This document shows, piece by piece, positions 35,566-45,696 of a stretch of DNA of 64,000 bases (its first letter is position 1; every line of letters begins with the position of its first letter). The position numbers were made by a program, and so were the translations under genes. Source of the stretch: Pelagivirga sediminicola (GTDB lineage Bacteria > Pseudomonadota > Alphaproteobacteria > Rhodobacterales > Rhodobacteraceae); assembly GCF_003072125.1 (NCBI RefSeq), contig NZ_QCYH01000005.1, positions 1 to 64,000 of the forward strand, given 5' to 3'. Under the pieces are notes generated by a model. It did not search any database, was not told the origin of the DNA, and saw only the letters and a list, made by a program, of their open reading frames with translations.

Positions 35566-36500
35566 GCGAGCGGGCGCGCGTTCTGGCCCTGCATGGCGGG
35601 CTGCTGGTGCTGCTGCTTGCGCTGCATTTCGTGCTGCCGCCCTACCACCATGGCAATCTGGCACGGATCATGGTGCTGGCCAGCTATGCTGCGGGATACA
35701 ACATCGTCTTTGGCTATACGGGTCTGCTGAGCCTTGGTCATGCGCTGTTTTTCGCCGCGGGCATGTATGCGATGGGCCTGAGCGTTCCTCATATCGGCAC
35801 CGGGACAGCTCTATTGGCGGGCGTGGCGGCGGGCGGCATCGGCGCGATCCTGCTGGGGCTGCTGGCGCTGCGCACGCGCGGCGTCGCCTTCATGATCGTG
35901 ACGTTGATGTTTGCGCAGGCGGGGTATCTGACCATCCTCTATTTCGGCGCCTGGACGCGCGGGGATGAAGGGTTCGTGATCGCGCGCGCGTCGCGGATGC
36001 TGTGGGGGCTTGATCTGAGCGACGCGGCTCATCGCTATCTTGCCGCGCTGGCGCTGTTCGCGCTGGTGCTGGGCGCCTGCCTGTGGATGGTGCGCGCGCC
36101 CTTTGGCCGCAGCCTGATCGCCATCCGCGAGAACGAGCCGCGCGCGGCGATGCTGGGCTACGACACGTTCCGGCTGAAACTGGCGGCGATGGCGGCCTCG
36201 GGCGCGATATCTGGCGCGGCGGGCGCGGCCTATGCGCTGCTCTTTGGATATGCGGGGGCGAGTTTTGCATCGGTGGAATACTCGATCCTGCCGCTGTTGT
36301 GGGTGCTCCTCGGCGGTGCGGGCACGGTGCTGGGGCCGTTCATCGGCACGCTGTTCATGTTCTACCTGATCGACCTCAGCTCGGGCGTGACCAGCGCATA
36401 TATGCTGATCGCGGGGATCGCGCTGGTGTTGCTGACGCTGTTCGCGCCCAGGGGCCTGATGGGAACGGTCCGCGCGCGCCTGTGGCGGTGGCTGCCATGA
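35562..36500 (+). CDS. livM: branched-chain amino acid-type ABC transporter permease LivM
   Basis: The second permease, 312 residues. GYTGLLSLGHALFFAAGMY is the LivM membrane motif, and RSLIAIRENEPRAAMLGYD is the cytoplasmic EAA-like loop that docks the ATPase. Its start overlaps the livH stop and its stop overlaps the livG start, so all are coupled. The N-terminal segment has fewer helices than E. coli LivM but matches the amide/urea-type permeases. Confidence 0.9.
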   Translation: MSERARVLALHGGLLVLLLALHFVLPPYHHGNLARIMVLASYAAGYNIVFGYTGLLSLGHALFFAAGMYAMGLSVPHIGTGTALLAGVAAGGIGAILLGLLALRTRGVAFMIVTLMFAQAGYLTILYFGAWTRGDEGFVIARASRMLWGLDLSDAAHRYLAALALFALVLGACLWMVRAPFGRSLIAIRENEPRAAMLGYDTFRLKLAAMAASGAISGAAGAAYALLFGYAGASFASVEYSILPLLWVLLGGAGTVLGPFIGTLFMFYLIDLSSGVTSAYMLIAGIALVLLTLFAPRGLMGTVRARLWRWLP

Positions 36501-37204
36501 GCCTTCTGCGCGTCGAGGGGCTGAGCAAGGCGTATGACGGCGTGCGCGCGGTCCACGACGTCACGCTGGACGTGCAGGAGGGCGAGGTGCGGGCCCTGAT
36601 CGGGCCCAATGGCGCGGGCAAGACAACGCTGGTGGGCATGATCGCCGGGCGCAGCTTTCCCGATGCCGGGCGGATCATCTTCGACGGGCGCGACATCACG
36701 CGGCTGCCCGCGCATCGGCGCACGCGGCTGGGCATGGCCTATACGTTCCAGATCACGTCGATCTTCGCCGGGCTGGCGGTGACGGAAAACGTCGCACTGG
36801 CGGCGCGCCCGCTTTTGCCGCGCACCGAAGTGCGCCCCGCCGTGCGCGCCGCATTGGCGCGCGCCGGGCTGCAGGAGCAGGCGGACATGCGCGCCGGCGA
36901 TCTGAGCTATGGCCATCAGCGCCTTCTGGAGATCGCGATGGGGCTGGTCCAGGCGCCGCGCCTGTTGATCCTGGACGAGCCGACGCAGGGGCTGTCCGAG
37001 GGCGAGATCGCGGAGTTCAAGGCGCTCGTCCGTGATCTGGCCGGGCAGACCACGATCCTGCTGATCGAGCACAACATGGATGTGGTGATGGCGCTGGCGG
37101 GCCGCGTCACGGTGCTGAGCGCGGGCGAGGTGCTGATGACCGGCACCCCGGCCGAGGTGCGGGCCGATCCCGGCGTGCAGGCCGCCTATCTGGGGATGCC
37201 GTGA
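36497..37204 (+). CDS. livG: ABC transporter ATPase LivG
   Basis: A 235-residue ATP-binding subunit. GPNGAGKT is Walker A, LSYGHQRLLEI the LivG-type signature (SYGHQ), LLILDEPTQG Walker B, and LIEHNMDVVM the switch histidine region. It is slightly shorter than typical LivG. Start ATG overlaps the livM stop. It pairs with LivF. Confidence 0.93.
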   Translation: MSLLRVEGLSKAYDGVRAVHDVTLDVQEGEVRALIGPNGAGKTTLVGMIAGRSFPDAGRIIFDGRDITRLPAHRRTRLGMAYTFQITSIFAGLAVTENVALAARPLLPRTEVRPAVRAALARAGLQEQADMRAGDLSYGHQRLLEIAMGLVQAPRLLILDEPTQGLSEGEIAEFKALVRDLAGQTTILLIEHNMDVVMALAGRVTVLSAGEVLMTGTPAEVRADPGVQAAYLGMP

Positions 37205-37899
37205 TGCTGGAGCTGGACAGGGTCAGTGCCGGATATGGCGCGGCGCAGGTGCTGCGCGAGCTGTCGCTGAGCGTTTCGGCGGGCGAGATCCTGTGCCTGA
37301 TGGGCCGCAACGGCGCGGGCAAGACCACGGCCATGCGCGCGATCATGGGGCTGATCCCGCTGATGGGCGGGCGCGTCTTGCTGGACGGGGCCGAGGTCAG
37401 CGCGCTGGCGCCGCACAAGGTGCCGCGTGCCGGGATCGGCTATGTGCCGCAGGGCCGGCGCCTGTTCGCGGGGCTGACGGTGGCGCAGAACCTTGAGATC
37501 GGGATGCGCACGCGGTCCAGCCCGCCCGAGGTGCTGGAGGAGGTGCTGGCGCTGTTTCCGCGCCTGCGCGAACGCTACCGCCAGCCCGCGCAGACCCTGT
37601 CGGGCGGCGAGCAGCAGATGCTGGCGACCGCGCGCGCGCTGTGCCTGCGGCCCAAGGCGCTGCTTCTGGACGAGCCGACGGAGGGCCTGCAGCCGTCCAT
37701 GGTGGACGCGCTCCGGCAGGTGACGCTGCAGATGCGCGGCAGGGGCGTCGCGACGATCCTGGTCGAGCAGCGCCCCGATGCCGCGCTTGCCATCGCGGAC
37801 CGCATTGCGTTCATTGAAAACGGGCGCGGCGGCGAGGTGGTGCCGGTGGAGATGCTGCGCCGCGATCCCTCGCTGCTGGCGCGTTACCTGGGCGTTTGA
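37201..37899 (+). CDS. livF: ABC transporter ATPase LivF
   Basis: The second ATPase, 232 residues: GRNGAGKT Walker A, LSGGEQQ signature, LLLDEPTEG Walker B and VEQRPDAALA as the switch region. A GTG overlapping the livG stop or the ATG that follows could start it. It is the final gene of the transporter operon and is followed by an intergenic hairpin. Confidence 0.92.
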   Translation: MMLELDRVSAGYGAAQVLRELSLSVSAGEILCLMGRNGAGKTTAMRAIMGLIPLMGGRVLLDGAEVSALAPHKVPRAGIGYVPQGRRLFAGLTVAQNLEIGMRTRSSPPEVLEEVLALFPRLRERYRQPAQTLSGGEQQMLATARALCLRPKALLLDEPTEGLQPSMVDALRQVTLQMRGRGVATILVEQRPDAALAIADRIAFIENGRGGEVVPVEMLRRDPSLLARYLGV

Positions 37900-37903
37900 G
37901 CCC

Positions 37904-37944
37904 GCGGCGGGCGCAGCGCCGCGAGTATTTTTGCCAAGATGAAG
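37904..37944 (+). repeat. Rhodobacteraceae-type intergenic repeat, copy B, terminator-like
   Basis: A GC hairpin (GCGGCG with CGCCGC) is followed by GAGTATTTTTGCC and AAGATGAAG. It lies four bases past livF in the sense orientation, so it can act as its terminator. Layout and tail match the copy at 21974-22014. Confidence 0.5.
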
Positions 37945-37956
37945 CCGGGGCGCGGC

Positions 37957-39282
37957 CTATTCCGGCAGGCCTTCGGGCTGACCTGCGACGACAAAGCTGA
38001 GCTTGGCCGGATCAAGCAACTCGCGCGCGACGCGGTTGATCTGCTCCAGCGTGACGGCGTTGACCTGATCGTTGCGCGTTGCGATGTAATCGGTCGGCAG
38101 CCCTTCGACCTGCATTTCCACCGCGATATTGGCGATGGGCGCGTTGCCGTCAAAGCGCAGCGGATAGGCGCCGGTCATGTAGTTCTTGGCATCTTCCAGC
38201 TCCTGCGCGGTGACGCCGCTTTGCTGCATCTTTTGCCATTCCTCCTTGATGACCTCGATGGCCTGCGCCACGCGGTCGTTGGCCGAGGCGACCTGCCCCA
38301 TCCAGAGCTGCGCGCCGTCCTTGTCGACGAGGTAGGAATAGACGCCATAGGTCAGCCCGCGCTTTTCTCGGACCTCGTTCATCAGGCGGCTTTCAAATCC
38401 GCCGCCGCCGAGGATCTGGTTCAGCAGGTAGGCGGCAAAGAAATCCGGATGGTCGCGGTCGATACCCGGCTGCGCGAAGGTGACGACCGATTGGGGCGTG
38501 GCAAAGTCGATCACCGTGATGTCGCCGACCAGATCGAGTTTCGCGTCACCCGGCAGCGCGATGTCCGAGCTCTGCGGCAGATCCTGCGTCAGGCTGTCGA
38601 CCAGTTCGGTCAGCTCATCGGCGGTGATGTCGCCGACCGCCGAGACATAAAGGCGGTCGCGCACAAGGGCGGCGCGGTGCGCGGCGACGATATCATCGCG
38701 CGTCAGGCCCGCGACGCTTTCAAGCGTGCCGTCCTTGGATGTACCGTAGGGGTGATCGCCGAAGGTCTTGCTGTCAAAGGCGCGCCCGGCGATGGCGCGG
38801 GGATCCTTGAGATCCGATTCGATGATCGAGTTGACCTGTCCGCGCACCCGGTCGATGGATTTCTGGTTGAAGGCCGGATTGACGAGGCTCTCGCGCAGAA
38901 GGGCCACGGCATCATCCCGGTTTTCGCTCAGAAAGCGCGCGGAGACGGCCAGCATGTCGTCACCCACGCTGTAGGAGAAATTGGCGGCCAGTGCCTCGGC
39001 GCGGCGGGCGAATTCGCGGCTGTCCATGTCGCCTGCGCCTTCCTCCAGCAGGCCGGTCATCAGGTTGGTCGCGCCGCGTTTTCCGGGCAGGTCCAGCGAT
39101 GCGCCGCCGCGAAAGCGCAGCTCCAGCGCGACGAAGGGGATCGTATGATCCTCGACCAGCCACAGGTTGATGCCGCCGGGCGTGGTCAGGTCCTGCACCT
39201 CGATTTCGGCGCTGGCGGGCGCGGCGAGAAGCGCGGCGGCAAGCGCGAGGACAAGCGGGCGGATCATACGGACAAGGCTCAT
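37957..39282 (-). CDS. M16 peptidase-like protein, non-catalytic subunit type
   Basis: A 441-residue exported protein of the M16 (insulinase) family with a signal peptide (VLALAAALLAAPASA). At the position of the catalytic HxxEH it reads TNLMTGLLEEGAG, so zinc binding is lost, as in the inactive partner of two-subunit M16 enzymes. The C-terminal half keeps NYMTGAYPLRF. It starts four bases before the end of the upstream catalytic M16 gene on the same strand. The two probably form a heterodimer. Confidence 0.88.
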   Translation of the reverse strand: MSLVRMIRPLVLALAAALLAAPASAEIEVQDLTTPGGINLWLVEDHTIPFVALELRFRGGASLDLPGKRGATNLMTGLLEEGAGDMDSREFARRAEALAANFSYSVGDDMLAVSARFLSENRDDAVALLRESLVNPAFNQKSIDRVRGQVNSIIESDLKDPRAIAGRAFDSKTFGDHPYGTSKDGTLESVAGLTRDDIVAAHRAALVRDRLYVSAVGDITADELTELVDSLTQDLPQSSDIALPGDAKLDLVGDITVIDFATPQSVVTFAQPGIDRDHPDFFAAYLLNQILGGGGFESRLMNEVREKRGLTYGVYSYLVDKDGAQLWMGQVASANDRVAQAIEVIKEEWQKMQQSGVTAQELEDAKNYMTGAYPLRFDGNAPIANIAVEMQVEGLPTDYIATRNDQVNAVTLEQINRVARELLDPAKLSFVVAGQPEGLPE

Positions 39283-40661
39283 TGCGATACCTCCGGTTGG
39301 GGCGCGGTTTCGGGGGCGGTCAGGTATCCGGTGACGGACCGGCGATCGTCGAAAAGATCGCGCGCGGCAGCCAGCACATCCTCGGCCGTGACGTCCTGCA
39401 AGACGCCCGGCCAGGCCTGAACATCGGCCACCGTCAGCCCGGAGGCCAGCGCGCCGCCATAGCGGTTTGCAAGGCCGCTCACATCGTCGCGGGCATAGAT
39501 CTGCGCGGCGCGGACCTGCATCTTGATGCGCTCCAGCTGATCGGAATCGACGCCGTTTTCCAGAAATTCGGCAATCACCTCGTCCATCTTTGCCTCGGCC
39601 TGGGCCAGGGACACGCCGGGGACCGGGACGACGACCATCTCGAAGGTCGTCTTGTCGAGCGATATGCCGTCATACCATGCCGCCGATTGCACCGCGACGG
39701 CCTCGTCGAATTGCAGCCTTTCGGCCATCAGCGACGTGGTGCCGCCGCCGAGGATCTCGGCCAGGACGGTGAGGGCGGCGGCGCGGGCCTGATCGCCGCT
39801 GTCACGCTCGGGCGCGAGATAGCTGCGCGCGACATAGGGTTGCGCGACGCGCGGATCCTGCATCGTCAGGCGGCGCGCGGCCAACTGGCGCGGCTCTTCG
39901 GGGCGGATGCGTTCGGGCAGGTCCGGATTGGCGGGCAGGGCGCCATAGGTCTGCCGGGTGAGGGCGTGCACATCCTCCGGGTCCACATCGCCCGCCACGA
40001 CGACGATCGCGTTGTTGGGCGCATAGTAGAGGCCGTAGAAATCGCGCGCGTCCTGAAGCGTCAGCTCCGGCTGCTCGTGCTTCCAGCCGATCACGGGATC
40101 GCCGTAAGGGCTGTTGAGGAACTGGGCCGCGTTTTTCTGTTCGCGGAACAGCGCGCCGGGATCGTTCTCGACCCGCATGTTGCGCTCTTCGATGATGACG
40201 TCGCGCTCGGTGGCGACGTTCTGCTCGTCCAGTTGCAGATTGACCATGCGGTCCGATTCCATTTGCATCATCAGCTCCAGCCGGTCGGCGGCGACGCGCT
40301 GGAAATAGGCGGTGTAGTCATAGCTGGTGAAGGCGTTGTCATTGCCGCCCTGCTTGGCGACGGTCGACGAGAATTCGCCGGGGGCGAGCGTGTCGGTGCC
40401 CTTGAACAGAAGATGTTCCAGGAAATGCGCGACGCCGGACGCGCCCGGCGGCTCGTCGGCCGAGCCTGCGCGATACCAGACCATATGCGTGACGACCGGC
40501 GCGCGGTGATCCTCGATCACGATCAGGTCAAGCCCGTTCGCCAGCGTGAAGATGGTGACGTTGTCGGTGCCGACCGTTTCCGGTGCCGGGTCAGGCGCGG
40601 TGTCCTGCGCGGCGGCAGCGAGGGGCAGAAGGGCGGCAAGGGCGATCGTCAGGGCGCGCAT
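39279..40661 (-). CDS. M16 peptidase, catalytic subunit
   Basis: A 460-residue zinc metallopeptidase. HFLEHLLFKG supplies the two histidines and the glutamate, and the downstream glutamate lies in ERDVIIEERNMR, so the site is complete. An N-terminal signal peptide (ALTIALAALLPLAAAAQ) indicates periplasmic location. The start at 40661 has a GGAGG site five bases upstream; the open frame extends further. It forms a two-gene operon with the non-catalytic M16 gene; the substrate is likely peptides or misfolded proteins in the periplasm. Confidence 0.9.
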   Translation of the reverse strand: MRALTIALAALLPLAAAAQDTAPDPAPETVGTDNVTIFTLANGLDLIVIEDHRAPVVTHMVWYRAGSADEPPGASGVAHFLEHLLFKGTDTLAPGEFSSTVAKQGGNDNAFTSYDYTAYFQRVAADRLELMMQMESDRMVNLQLDEQNVATERDVIIEERNMRVENDPGALFREQKNAAQFLNSPYGDPVIGWKHEQPELTLQDARDFYGLYYAPNNAIVVVAGDVDPEDVHALTRQTYGALPANPDLPERIRPEEPRQLAARRLTMQDPRVAQPYVARSYLAPERDSGDQARAAALTVLAEILGGGTTSLMAERLQFDEAVAVQSAAWYDGISLDKTTFEMVVVPVPGVSLAQAEAKMDEVIAEFLENGVDSDQLERIKMQVRAAQIYARDDVSGLANRYGGALASGLTVADVQAWPGVLQDVTAEDVLAAARDLFDDRRSVTGYLTAPETAPQPEVSQ

Positions 40662-40775
40662 GGGGGCCTCCGGTTGGGAACGGGCGTGGCGCATAGATAC
40701 TGGCGCAGGGTGCCTGTGCAACCCGTGATGCCGTATCTGTGAATATCGGCGAAAGCGGCAGGCAGGCCCGCGCCC

Positions 40776-41291
40776 TTATTGCGCGGGCGGGGCCGAAGGC
40801 GTGACGACGCCGCTGCGCTGCATGCGCTGCTTTTCGGACTGCGCGTCGAGCCATTGTTTCTTGTAGGCGGTGGTGTAGTCGTCCATCGGGCCGATGTTGA
40901 AGATGTTCACGCGGCCATGGCTGCGGCGCGTCTGGGCATCCTCGACAGCCAGCTCCTGCCGGATGGCGGGCGTGACGCCGTGGCGCTGCGCGTGATTGAC
41001 AAGGCCCGCATTCCCGGCACTCACCCCGCCCGGCACGGTCGCCGCCGGGTTGCCGCCCAGCGCCGCGATCCCCTCGGCGGTGGGATTGGTATCCACCAGG
41101 TTCGCGCCGCCCGGCGTGGGAGGGGGCAGGGCGTTGTAGCTTTGGGGCGTTTGCAGCGGCTTGGTCGGCAGGACGCTGAATTCATCCGGACCGTTGCTTG
41201 TGCTTCGCATGCGGGTCAGTTTCCCGTCGCCGCGCCCGCAGGCAGCAACGGCAAGGATCACGATCGAGAGTGCAATGATGCCGCGGCGCAT
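40776..41291 (-). CDS. DUF3035 family lipoprotein
   Basis: A 171-residue putative lipoprotein. IVILAVAACG is the lipobox (Cys18), followed by a Pro/Asn-rich stretch (DEFSVLPTKPLQTPQ) that is the core of DUF3035, a family common in alphaproteobacteria near lspA and M16 peptidase genes. The function is unknown. It lies between lspA and the M16 pair in a run of minus-strand genes, and lspA encodes the peptidase that would process its signal. Confidence 0.8.
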   Translation of the reverse strand: MRRGIIALSIVILAVAACGRGDGKLTRMRSTSNGPDEFSVLPTKPLQTPQSYNALPPPTPGGANLVDTNPTAEGIAALGGNPAATVPGGVSAGNAGLVNHAQRHGVTPAIRQELAVEDAQTRRSHGRVNIFNIGPMDDYTTAYKKQWLDAQSEKQRMQRSGVVTPSAPPAQ

Positions 41292-41351
41292 GGTCGTGGC
41301 CCTTCTGTCAGATATATCTGGGTGGTGGTTTATCGCATGTTCGCCCCGGCG

Positions 41352-41822
41352 TCACGTGGGCTTTTTGCCGGGGCTGAAGATCACGAGGCCCAGCGCCCCG
41401 GCAAAGATCGAGATATCGGCGACGTTGAACGCATAGGGATTGTCGATGCCGCAGCAGGACATGTTGAGAAAATCGGCAACCGCGCCATAAAGCATGCGGT
41501 CGATGACATTGCCCAGCGCCCCGCCGATCAAAAGCCCGGCGGCGATTTTCTGCCATTTGCCGCCCGGCTCGTGATGCACCCACCACAGCACCGCGCCGGA
41601 AATGATGATGGCCACGAGGATCAGCGCCCAGCGCGTCACCGGCGAATCCCCCGCCATCAGGCCGAAGTTGATGCCGTAATTCCACGCCATCCGCAGGGTC
41701 AGCAGCGGCGGCGCCACCTCGATCGTGCCGAGGGTGCGCAGGTCCATCCAGTGAACGACCAGCCATTTGCTGAACTGGTCCAGCACGAAGACGCAAAAGG
41801 CCGTCCAAAATACCCACCGCAT
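41352..41822 (-). CDS. lspA: lipoprotein signal peptidase LspA
   Basis: Aspartic peptidase that cleaves the signal peptide of prolipoproteins. The 156-residue protein has four membrane helices and both catalytic blocks: GGALGNVIDRMLYGAV with the first aspartate and FNVADISIFAG with the second. Length is typical. It precedes the DUF3035 lipoprotein gene. Confidence 0.93.
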   Translation of the reverse strand: MRWVFWTAFCVFVLDQFSKWLVVHWMDLRTLGTIEVAPPLLTLRMAWNYGINFGLMAGDSPVTRWALILVAIIISGAVLWWVHHEPGGKWQKIAAGLLIGGALGNVIDRMLYGAVADFLNMSCCGIDNPYAFNVADISIFAGALGLVIFSPGKKPT

Positions 41823-41836
41823 GCGCCGACCCCTTT

Positions 41837-42229
41837 TCAGAATTCTCTACCATTGTGCTTTGCGATGACCACGGTGAAAAGATCCTCCCGCACTTCATCA
41901 AGGTGCTCAGGATCTCCGCAGAAATCGAAATTTGGACGAAGCATGGCGAAATTGGTGTTGCTTCCGAGCACCGCGACGAGCCTAACCAGATACTCACCGA
42001 CGTATTCTCCACCATGCTGGTAGACCGGCTCGGCGTCAGCAAACACGAAAGTCGCGGCAGGATTTCGTTCGGTCGCATAGCTATCGGCAGTTCTTACGGC
42101 GTTATTGGCGATGTATTCCCAGAAGGGAAAATTATCTGCTCTATTTCCATCTGCGCACTCTTCGGCAGCAGTCGCGAACGGTATCCCGGCGCCGATAGAA
42201 AGCGCGCAAAGAAAGTGAACTAGCCTCAT
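41837..42229 (-). CDS. small secreted protein of unknown family, low GC
   Basis: A 130-residue protein with a signal peptide ([20 protein letters not shown]) and a charged mature region with two cysteines. The nucleotide composition is visibly AT-richer than lspA and purH on either side, with codons such as TCA, ATA and AAA unusual here. A strong AGGAGG site precedes the ATG. I recognise no family. The insertion between two conserved genes suggests recent acquisition or rapid divergence. Confidence 0.65.
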   Translation of the reverse strand: MRLVHFLCALSIGAGIPFATAAEECADGNRADNFPFWEYIANNAVRTADSYATERNPAATFVFADAEPVYQHGGEYVGEYLVRLVAVLGSNTNFAMLRPNFDFCGDPEHLDEVREDLFTVVIAKHNGREF

Positions 42230-42255
42230 AGGTCTATTGCCTCCTTGCGAATTTT

Positions 42256-43845
42256 TCAGTGCCGGAAATGGCGCATGCCGGTCAGCACCATGGCAAGGCC
42301 TGCCTCGTCCGCGGCGGCGATCACCTCGTCGTCGCGCATCGAGCCGCCGGGATGGATCACGGCGGTCGCGCCCGCTTCGGCGGCGGTCAGAAGGCCGTCG
42401 GCGAAGGGGAAGAACGCGTCGGAGGCGACGACGCTGCCTTGGGTCAGCGGCTTTGCAAGGCCCAGCACCTCGGCCATGTCCTGCGACTTGCGCGCGGCGA
42501 TGCGGCAACTGTCGACGCGGCTCATCTGGCCCGCGCCGACGCCGACGGTCGCGCCGTCACGGGCGTAGACGATGGCGTTGGATTTGACGTGTTTGGCGAC
42601 CTTCCAGGCGAAGAGCATATCGGCCAGCTCGGCCTCGGTCGGCTGGCGCTTGGTCACGACCTTCAGATCGTCCGCGCTGATATGCCCGTTATCCTTGTCC
42701 TGCATCAGGTAGCCGCCCGAGACCTGCCGGATCGTCCGTGCCGCCGCGCGCGGATCGGCCATGCCGCCCGTGATCAGCAGGCGCAGGTTCTTCTTGGCCT
42801 CGAAGATGCGGCGCGCGTCGTCGTCCGCGCCGGGGGCGATGACGACCTCGGTAAAGATCTGGGCGATCTCATCGGCGGTGGCGCCGTCCAGCGGCTGGTT
42901 CAGCGCGATGATCCCGCCGAAGGCGGAGGTGCGGTCGCAATCGAACGCGCGCGTATAGGCGTCCTTCAGCGTTGCCGCGCGGGCGACGCCGCAGGGGTTG
43001 GCATGCTTGATGATCGCGCAGGCGGGGCCGTCCTCGGGGGCGAACTCGCTGGCCAGCTCGAACGCCGCGTCCGTGTCGTTGATGTTGTTATAGCTCAGCT
43101 CCTTGCCCTGAAGCTGCTGCGCCGTGGCGACGCCGGGCCGCGCGCTGCCGTCCAGGTAGAAGGACGCCGATTGATGCGGGTTCTCGCCATAGCGCAGAAC
43201 CTGCGCCAGCGTTCCGGCCACCGTCCGGCGGCGCGGGGTGTTGTCCTGTTGCTGCGCGGCCATCCACGTGGAGACGGCCGAATCATAGGCGGCGGTGCGC
43301 GAATAGGCGGTCATCGCCAGCTTTTGGCGGAAGGCCAGCGTCGTGCCGCCGTCATTGGCCGCCATCTCGTCCAGCAGGGGGGCGTAATCCTCGACATCGA
43401 CGACGACGCTGACGAAACCGTGGTTCTTTGCCGCCGCGCGAATCATCGCGGGGCCGCCGATGTCGATATTCTCGATGCAGGTGGCAGGGTCCGCGCCGCT
43501 CGCGACGGTGCTTTCGAACGGGTAGAGGTTGACCACCAGCAGATCGATCGCGCCGATGCCGTGCTCCTCCATCGCGCGCACATGCTCCTTATCGTCGCGC
43601 AGCGCCAGAAGACCGCCATGCACGGCAGGGTGCAGCGTCTTGACGCGCCCGTCCATCATCTCGGGAAAGCCTGTGACATCCGCCACATCGCGCACCGTGA
43701 GCCCCGCATCGCGCAGCGCCCTGGCGCTGCCCCCGGTGCTGAGCAGCTCGACGCCGCGGTCCGCTAGGGCGCGGCCCAGATCGGTCAGCCCGGTCTTGTC
43801 GGACACGGACAGAAGGGCACGGCGGATGGGGGCGATATCGGTCAT
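42256..43845 (-). CDS. purH: bifunctional AICAR transformylase/IMP cyclohydrolase PurH
   Basis: Catalyses the last two steps of purine synthesis to IMP. The 529-residue protein has the N-terminal MGS-like cyclohydrolase domain ([18 protein letters not shown]) and the AICAR transformylase domain with [11 protein letters not shown] and [10 protein letters not shown], the conserved catalytic stretches, ending with a [14 protein letters not shown] nucleotide loop. Full length for the family. It lies downstream of the heparinase-like gene on the minus strand. Confidence 0.96.
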   Translation of the reverse strand: MTDIAPIRRALLSVSDKTGLTDLGRALADRGVELLSTGGSARALRDAGLTVRDVADVTGFPEMMDGRVKTLHPAVHGGLLALRDDKEHVRAMEEHGIGAIDLLVVNLYPFESTVASGADPATCIENIDIGGPAMIRAAAKNHGFVSVVVDVEDYAPLLDEMAANDGGTTLAFRQKLAMTAYSRTAAYDSAVSTWMAAQQQDNTPRRRTVAGTLAQVLRYGENPHQSASFYLDGSARPGVATAQQLQGKELSYNNINDTDAAFELASEFAPEDGPACAIIKHANPCGVARAATLKDAYTRAFDCDRTSAFGGIIALNQPLDGATADEIAQIFTEVVIAPGADDDARRIFEAKKNLRLLITGGMADPRAAARTIRQVSGGYLMQDKDNGHISADDLKVVTKRQPTEAELADMLFAWKVAKHVKSNAIVYARDGATVGVGAGQMSRVDSCRIAARKSQDMAEVLGLAKPLTQGSVVASDAFFPFADGLLTAAEAGATAVIHPGGSMRDDEVIAAADEAGLAMVLTGMRHFRH

Positions 43846-43869
43846 GGGGCGATCCTGATTTGTGGCGTC

Positions 43870-45591
43870 TCAGTCACCGTCCTGCGCCAGATCGCGAATG
43901 CTGATCGGGGTATCCTGCGCCTTGGCCAGCGACCATCTGATGCGGCCCGCATACTCCAGCGCGCGCCCGGATAAAACTATCTGTTTGCTCGCGCGCGGCT
44001 TCAGCCGGGTTTTTTCCAGATAAACCGACGGCTCCAGCGTCATTTTGCTGCGTGCATCGGTGCGGAAGACCCAGATCTCGCCGCTGCGCAGGGCCAGCGA
44101 TATGGCAGCGCCCCCCATGTCCAGCGCCGCGTCCACCTCCGGATGCAGGTGAAAATGGATCTGGTAGGGCACGCCCTGCATGACGCGCGCATCCAGCACG
44201 CCGTCAAAGCGGCGCTTGTCCGCGTCGGACATCGCCAGCAGCATGTCCTCGCCGGCCACGCCGCGCCCGTCGAATGTCATCTCGATGGTGCGCGCATGTG
44301 TCAGGCCAAAGCGGGCGACATAGCCGTCATGCCCGCCCTCGAAGCGCACGCCGTCCGAGGCCTGGCTCATCTGGACCGGCACATGCCTTGGCCCTTTCGT
44401 CAGCCATTCGGCCTGCGCGCCGCTGCCCAGCCGCGCGCTCGATTCGCCCGCGACGACCAGTGTTGAATGCGAGGGCGTGGCCCGCCCCGCGCGACGCCAC
44501 TCGGCGCCGAAATTGGCGCCGGAGCCGCAGTTCACGATCAGCGGGCGGCGCCCCGATGTCAGCTCGAACGCCAGCGTCGAGGCATGCGCGCGCGCCGAGG
44601 CCGCGCCGGAGGGTGGCGGCGCCGCGTCGACGATGACCGATGTGCGCCCCGCGCTCAGCCGGGCAAAGCCCATGGCCAGCCCGTCCTTCTGCCGCGCCTT
44701 TACCTTGCTTGCCGCCAGCGCCGTGTCCAGCCGCCCCTCCAGCCCCCGGCCGCCGCCGTGAAACCGCGCCAGACCGCCATCCGCGTGGCGCAAGGTGCGC
44801 AAGGTTGGGGCAATGCGCGCCGTCGCCGCCGTCAGCGATGGGGGCGGCGTCTGGCCCGCGTCCTCCAGCGCCGCTGCGGCCCAGGTCAGCAAGGTGAACA
44901 CGTCCAGCAATTCTTCGGGGTTGCGCGTGGGCAAGAGGCCGCCCGCGCCGATACGCGCATCGCATTCGCGGCCCAGCGCCCGCGCGGCCACAGGCACATG
45001 CGCCTGCATCCCCTCCAGCGCGAGGCCGGCATAGATCAGGCCGGTCAACGCCTCGATCAGCGGCAGGCCCGGCGCGCTGGCCTGCCAGCGTTTGCCAAGG
45101 AACACCGTCTGCTGCGCCAGCGAGCGATAGAACGCGTCCGAGGCCGTCTTGTCCTGCCCGGCCAGCAACAGCAGTGCGTGATTGATCCAGCGGATCAGGC
45201 GCCGGCCCGTCAGATCGGGCGTCCAGCCGGGCCCGCGCCCCGCACCATAGCGATCGATCCAGCCCTGGGTCCAGCGCTGGGCGCAGGCGCGCGCGGGCGC
45301 ATCGCTGGCGGCGGCCAGATCGTCCAGCCAGGCAAAGCCCTGCATTTCCGCCTCGAACGCGGCATCGGGCGGGGTGATGTCCCACAATTGCAGGTCCGGC
45401 CGCTCCACAAGGTGGCCCGCGAACATGAAGTTGCCCGCCGACAGCTGCCGCCCCCGTGCGAAACTGCCGATCGTACGCGGCTCCGGTGAGGACACAAAGG
45501 CCGTCACCGGACGCGCCCGCGCCGCGCGCCGGGCCGCGATGCGGTTCATCCAATGCGTCCATATCGCACGATATGTGCCGGAAAAAGTCAT
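43870..45591 (-). CDS. heparinase II/III family protein
   Basis: A 573-residue protein of the heparinase II/III family: an N-terminal helical (alpha/alpha toroid) domain to about residue 320 and a C-terminal beta domain with FARLSAGRTSVIVDAAPP and SHSTLVVAGESSARLGSG. Members act on uronic-acid polysaccharides, and many in alphaproteobacteria are found beside rsmB and purH with an unknown cell-wall or capsule role. The start at 45591 follows an AGAGGCGAGG stretch. No secretion signal is obvious. Confidence 0.85.
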   Translation of the reverse strand: MTFSGTYRAIWTHWMNRIAARRAARARPVTAFVSSPEPRTIGSFARGRQLSAGNFMFAGHLVERPDLQLWDITPPDAAFEAEMQGFAWLDDLAAASDAPARACAQRWTQGWIDRYGAGRGPGWTPDLTGRRLIRWINHALLLLAGQDKTASDAFYRSLAQQTVFLGKRWQASAPGLPLIEALTGLIYAGLALEGMQAHVPVAARALGRECDARIGAGGLLPTRNPEELLDVFTLLTWAAAALEDAGQTPPPSLTAATARIAPTLRTLRHADGGLARFHGGGRGLEGRLDTALAASKVKARQKDGLAMGFARLSAGRTSVIVDAAPPPSGAASARAHASTLAFELTSGRRPLIVNCGSGANFGAEWRRAGRATPSHSTLVVAGESSARLGSGAQAEWLTKGPRHVPVQMSQASDGVRFEGGHDGYVARFGLTHARTIEMTFDGRGVAGEDMLLAMSDADKRRFDGVLDARVMQGVPYQIHFHLHPEVDAALDMGGAAISLALRSGEIWVFRTDARSKMTLEPSVYLEKTRLKPRASKQIVLSGRALEYAGRIRWSLAKAQDTPISIRDLAQDGD

Positions 45592-45696
45592 GCGCCTCGC
45601 CTCTGGGCGCTCTTCGCGGCGCCGTTTGGCGGCAACATATCGCGCAGCGCGCCCCAAGTCACCGTGGGATTGCCGGGCGGCCGCAAAAATCGGGCA

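Noticed and set aside
42259..43767. Long plus-strand frame opposite purH
   Set aside because: Antisense of a clearly conserved purH; no family signature.
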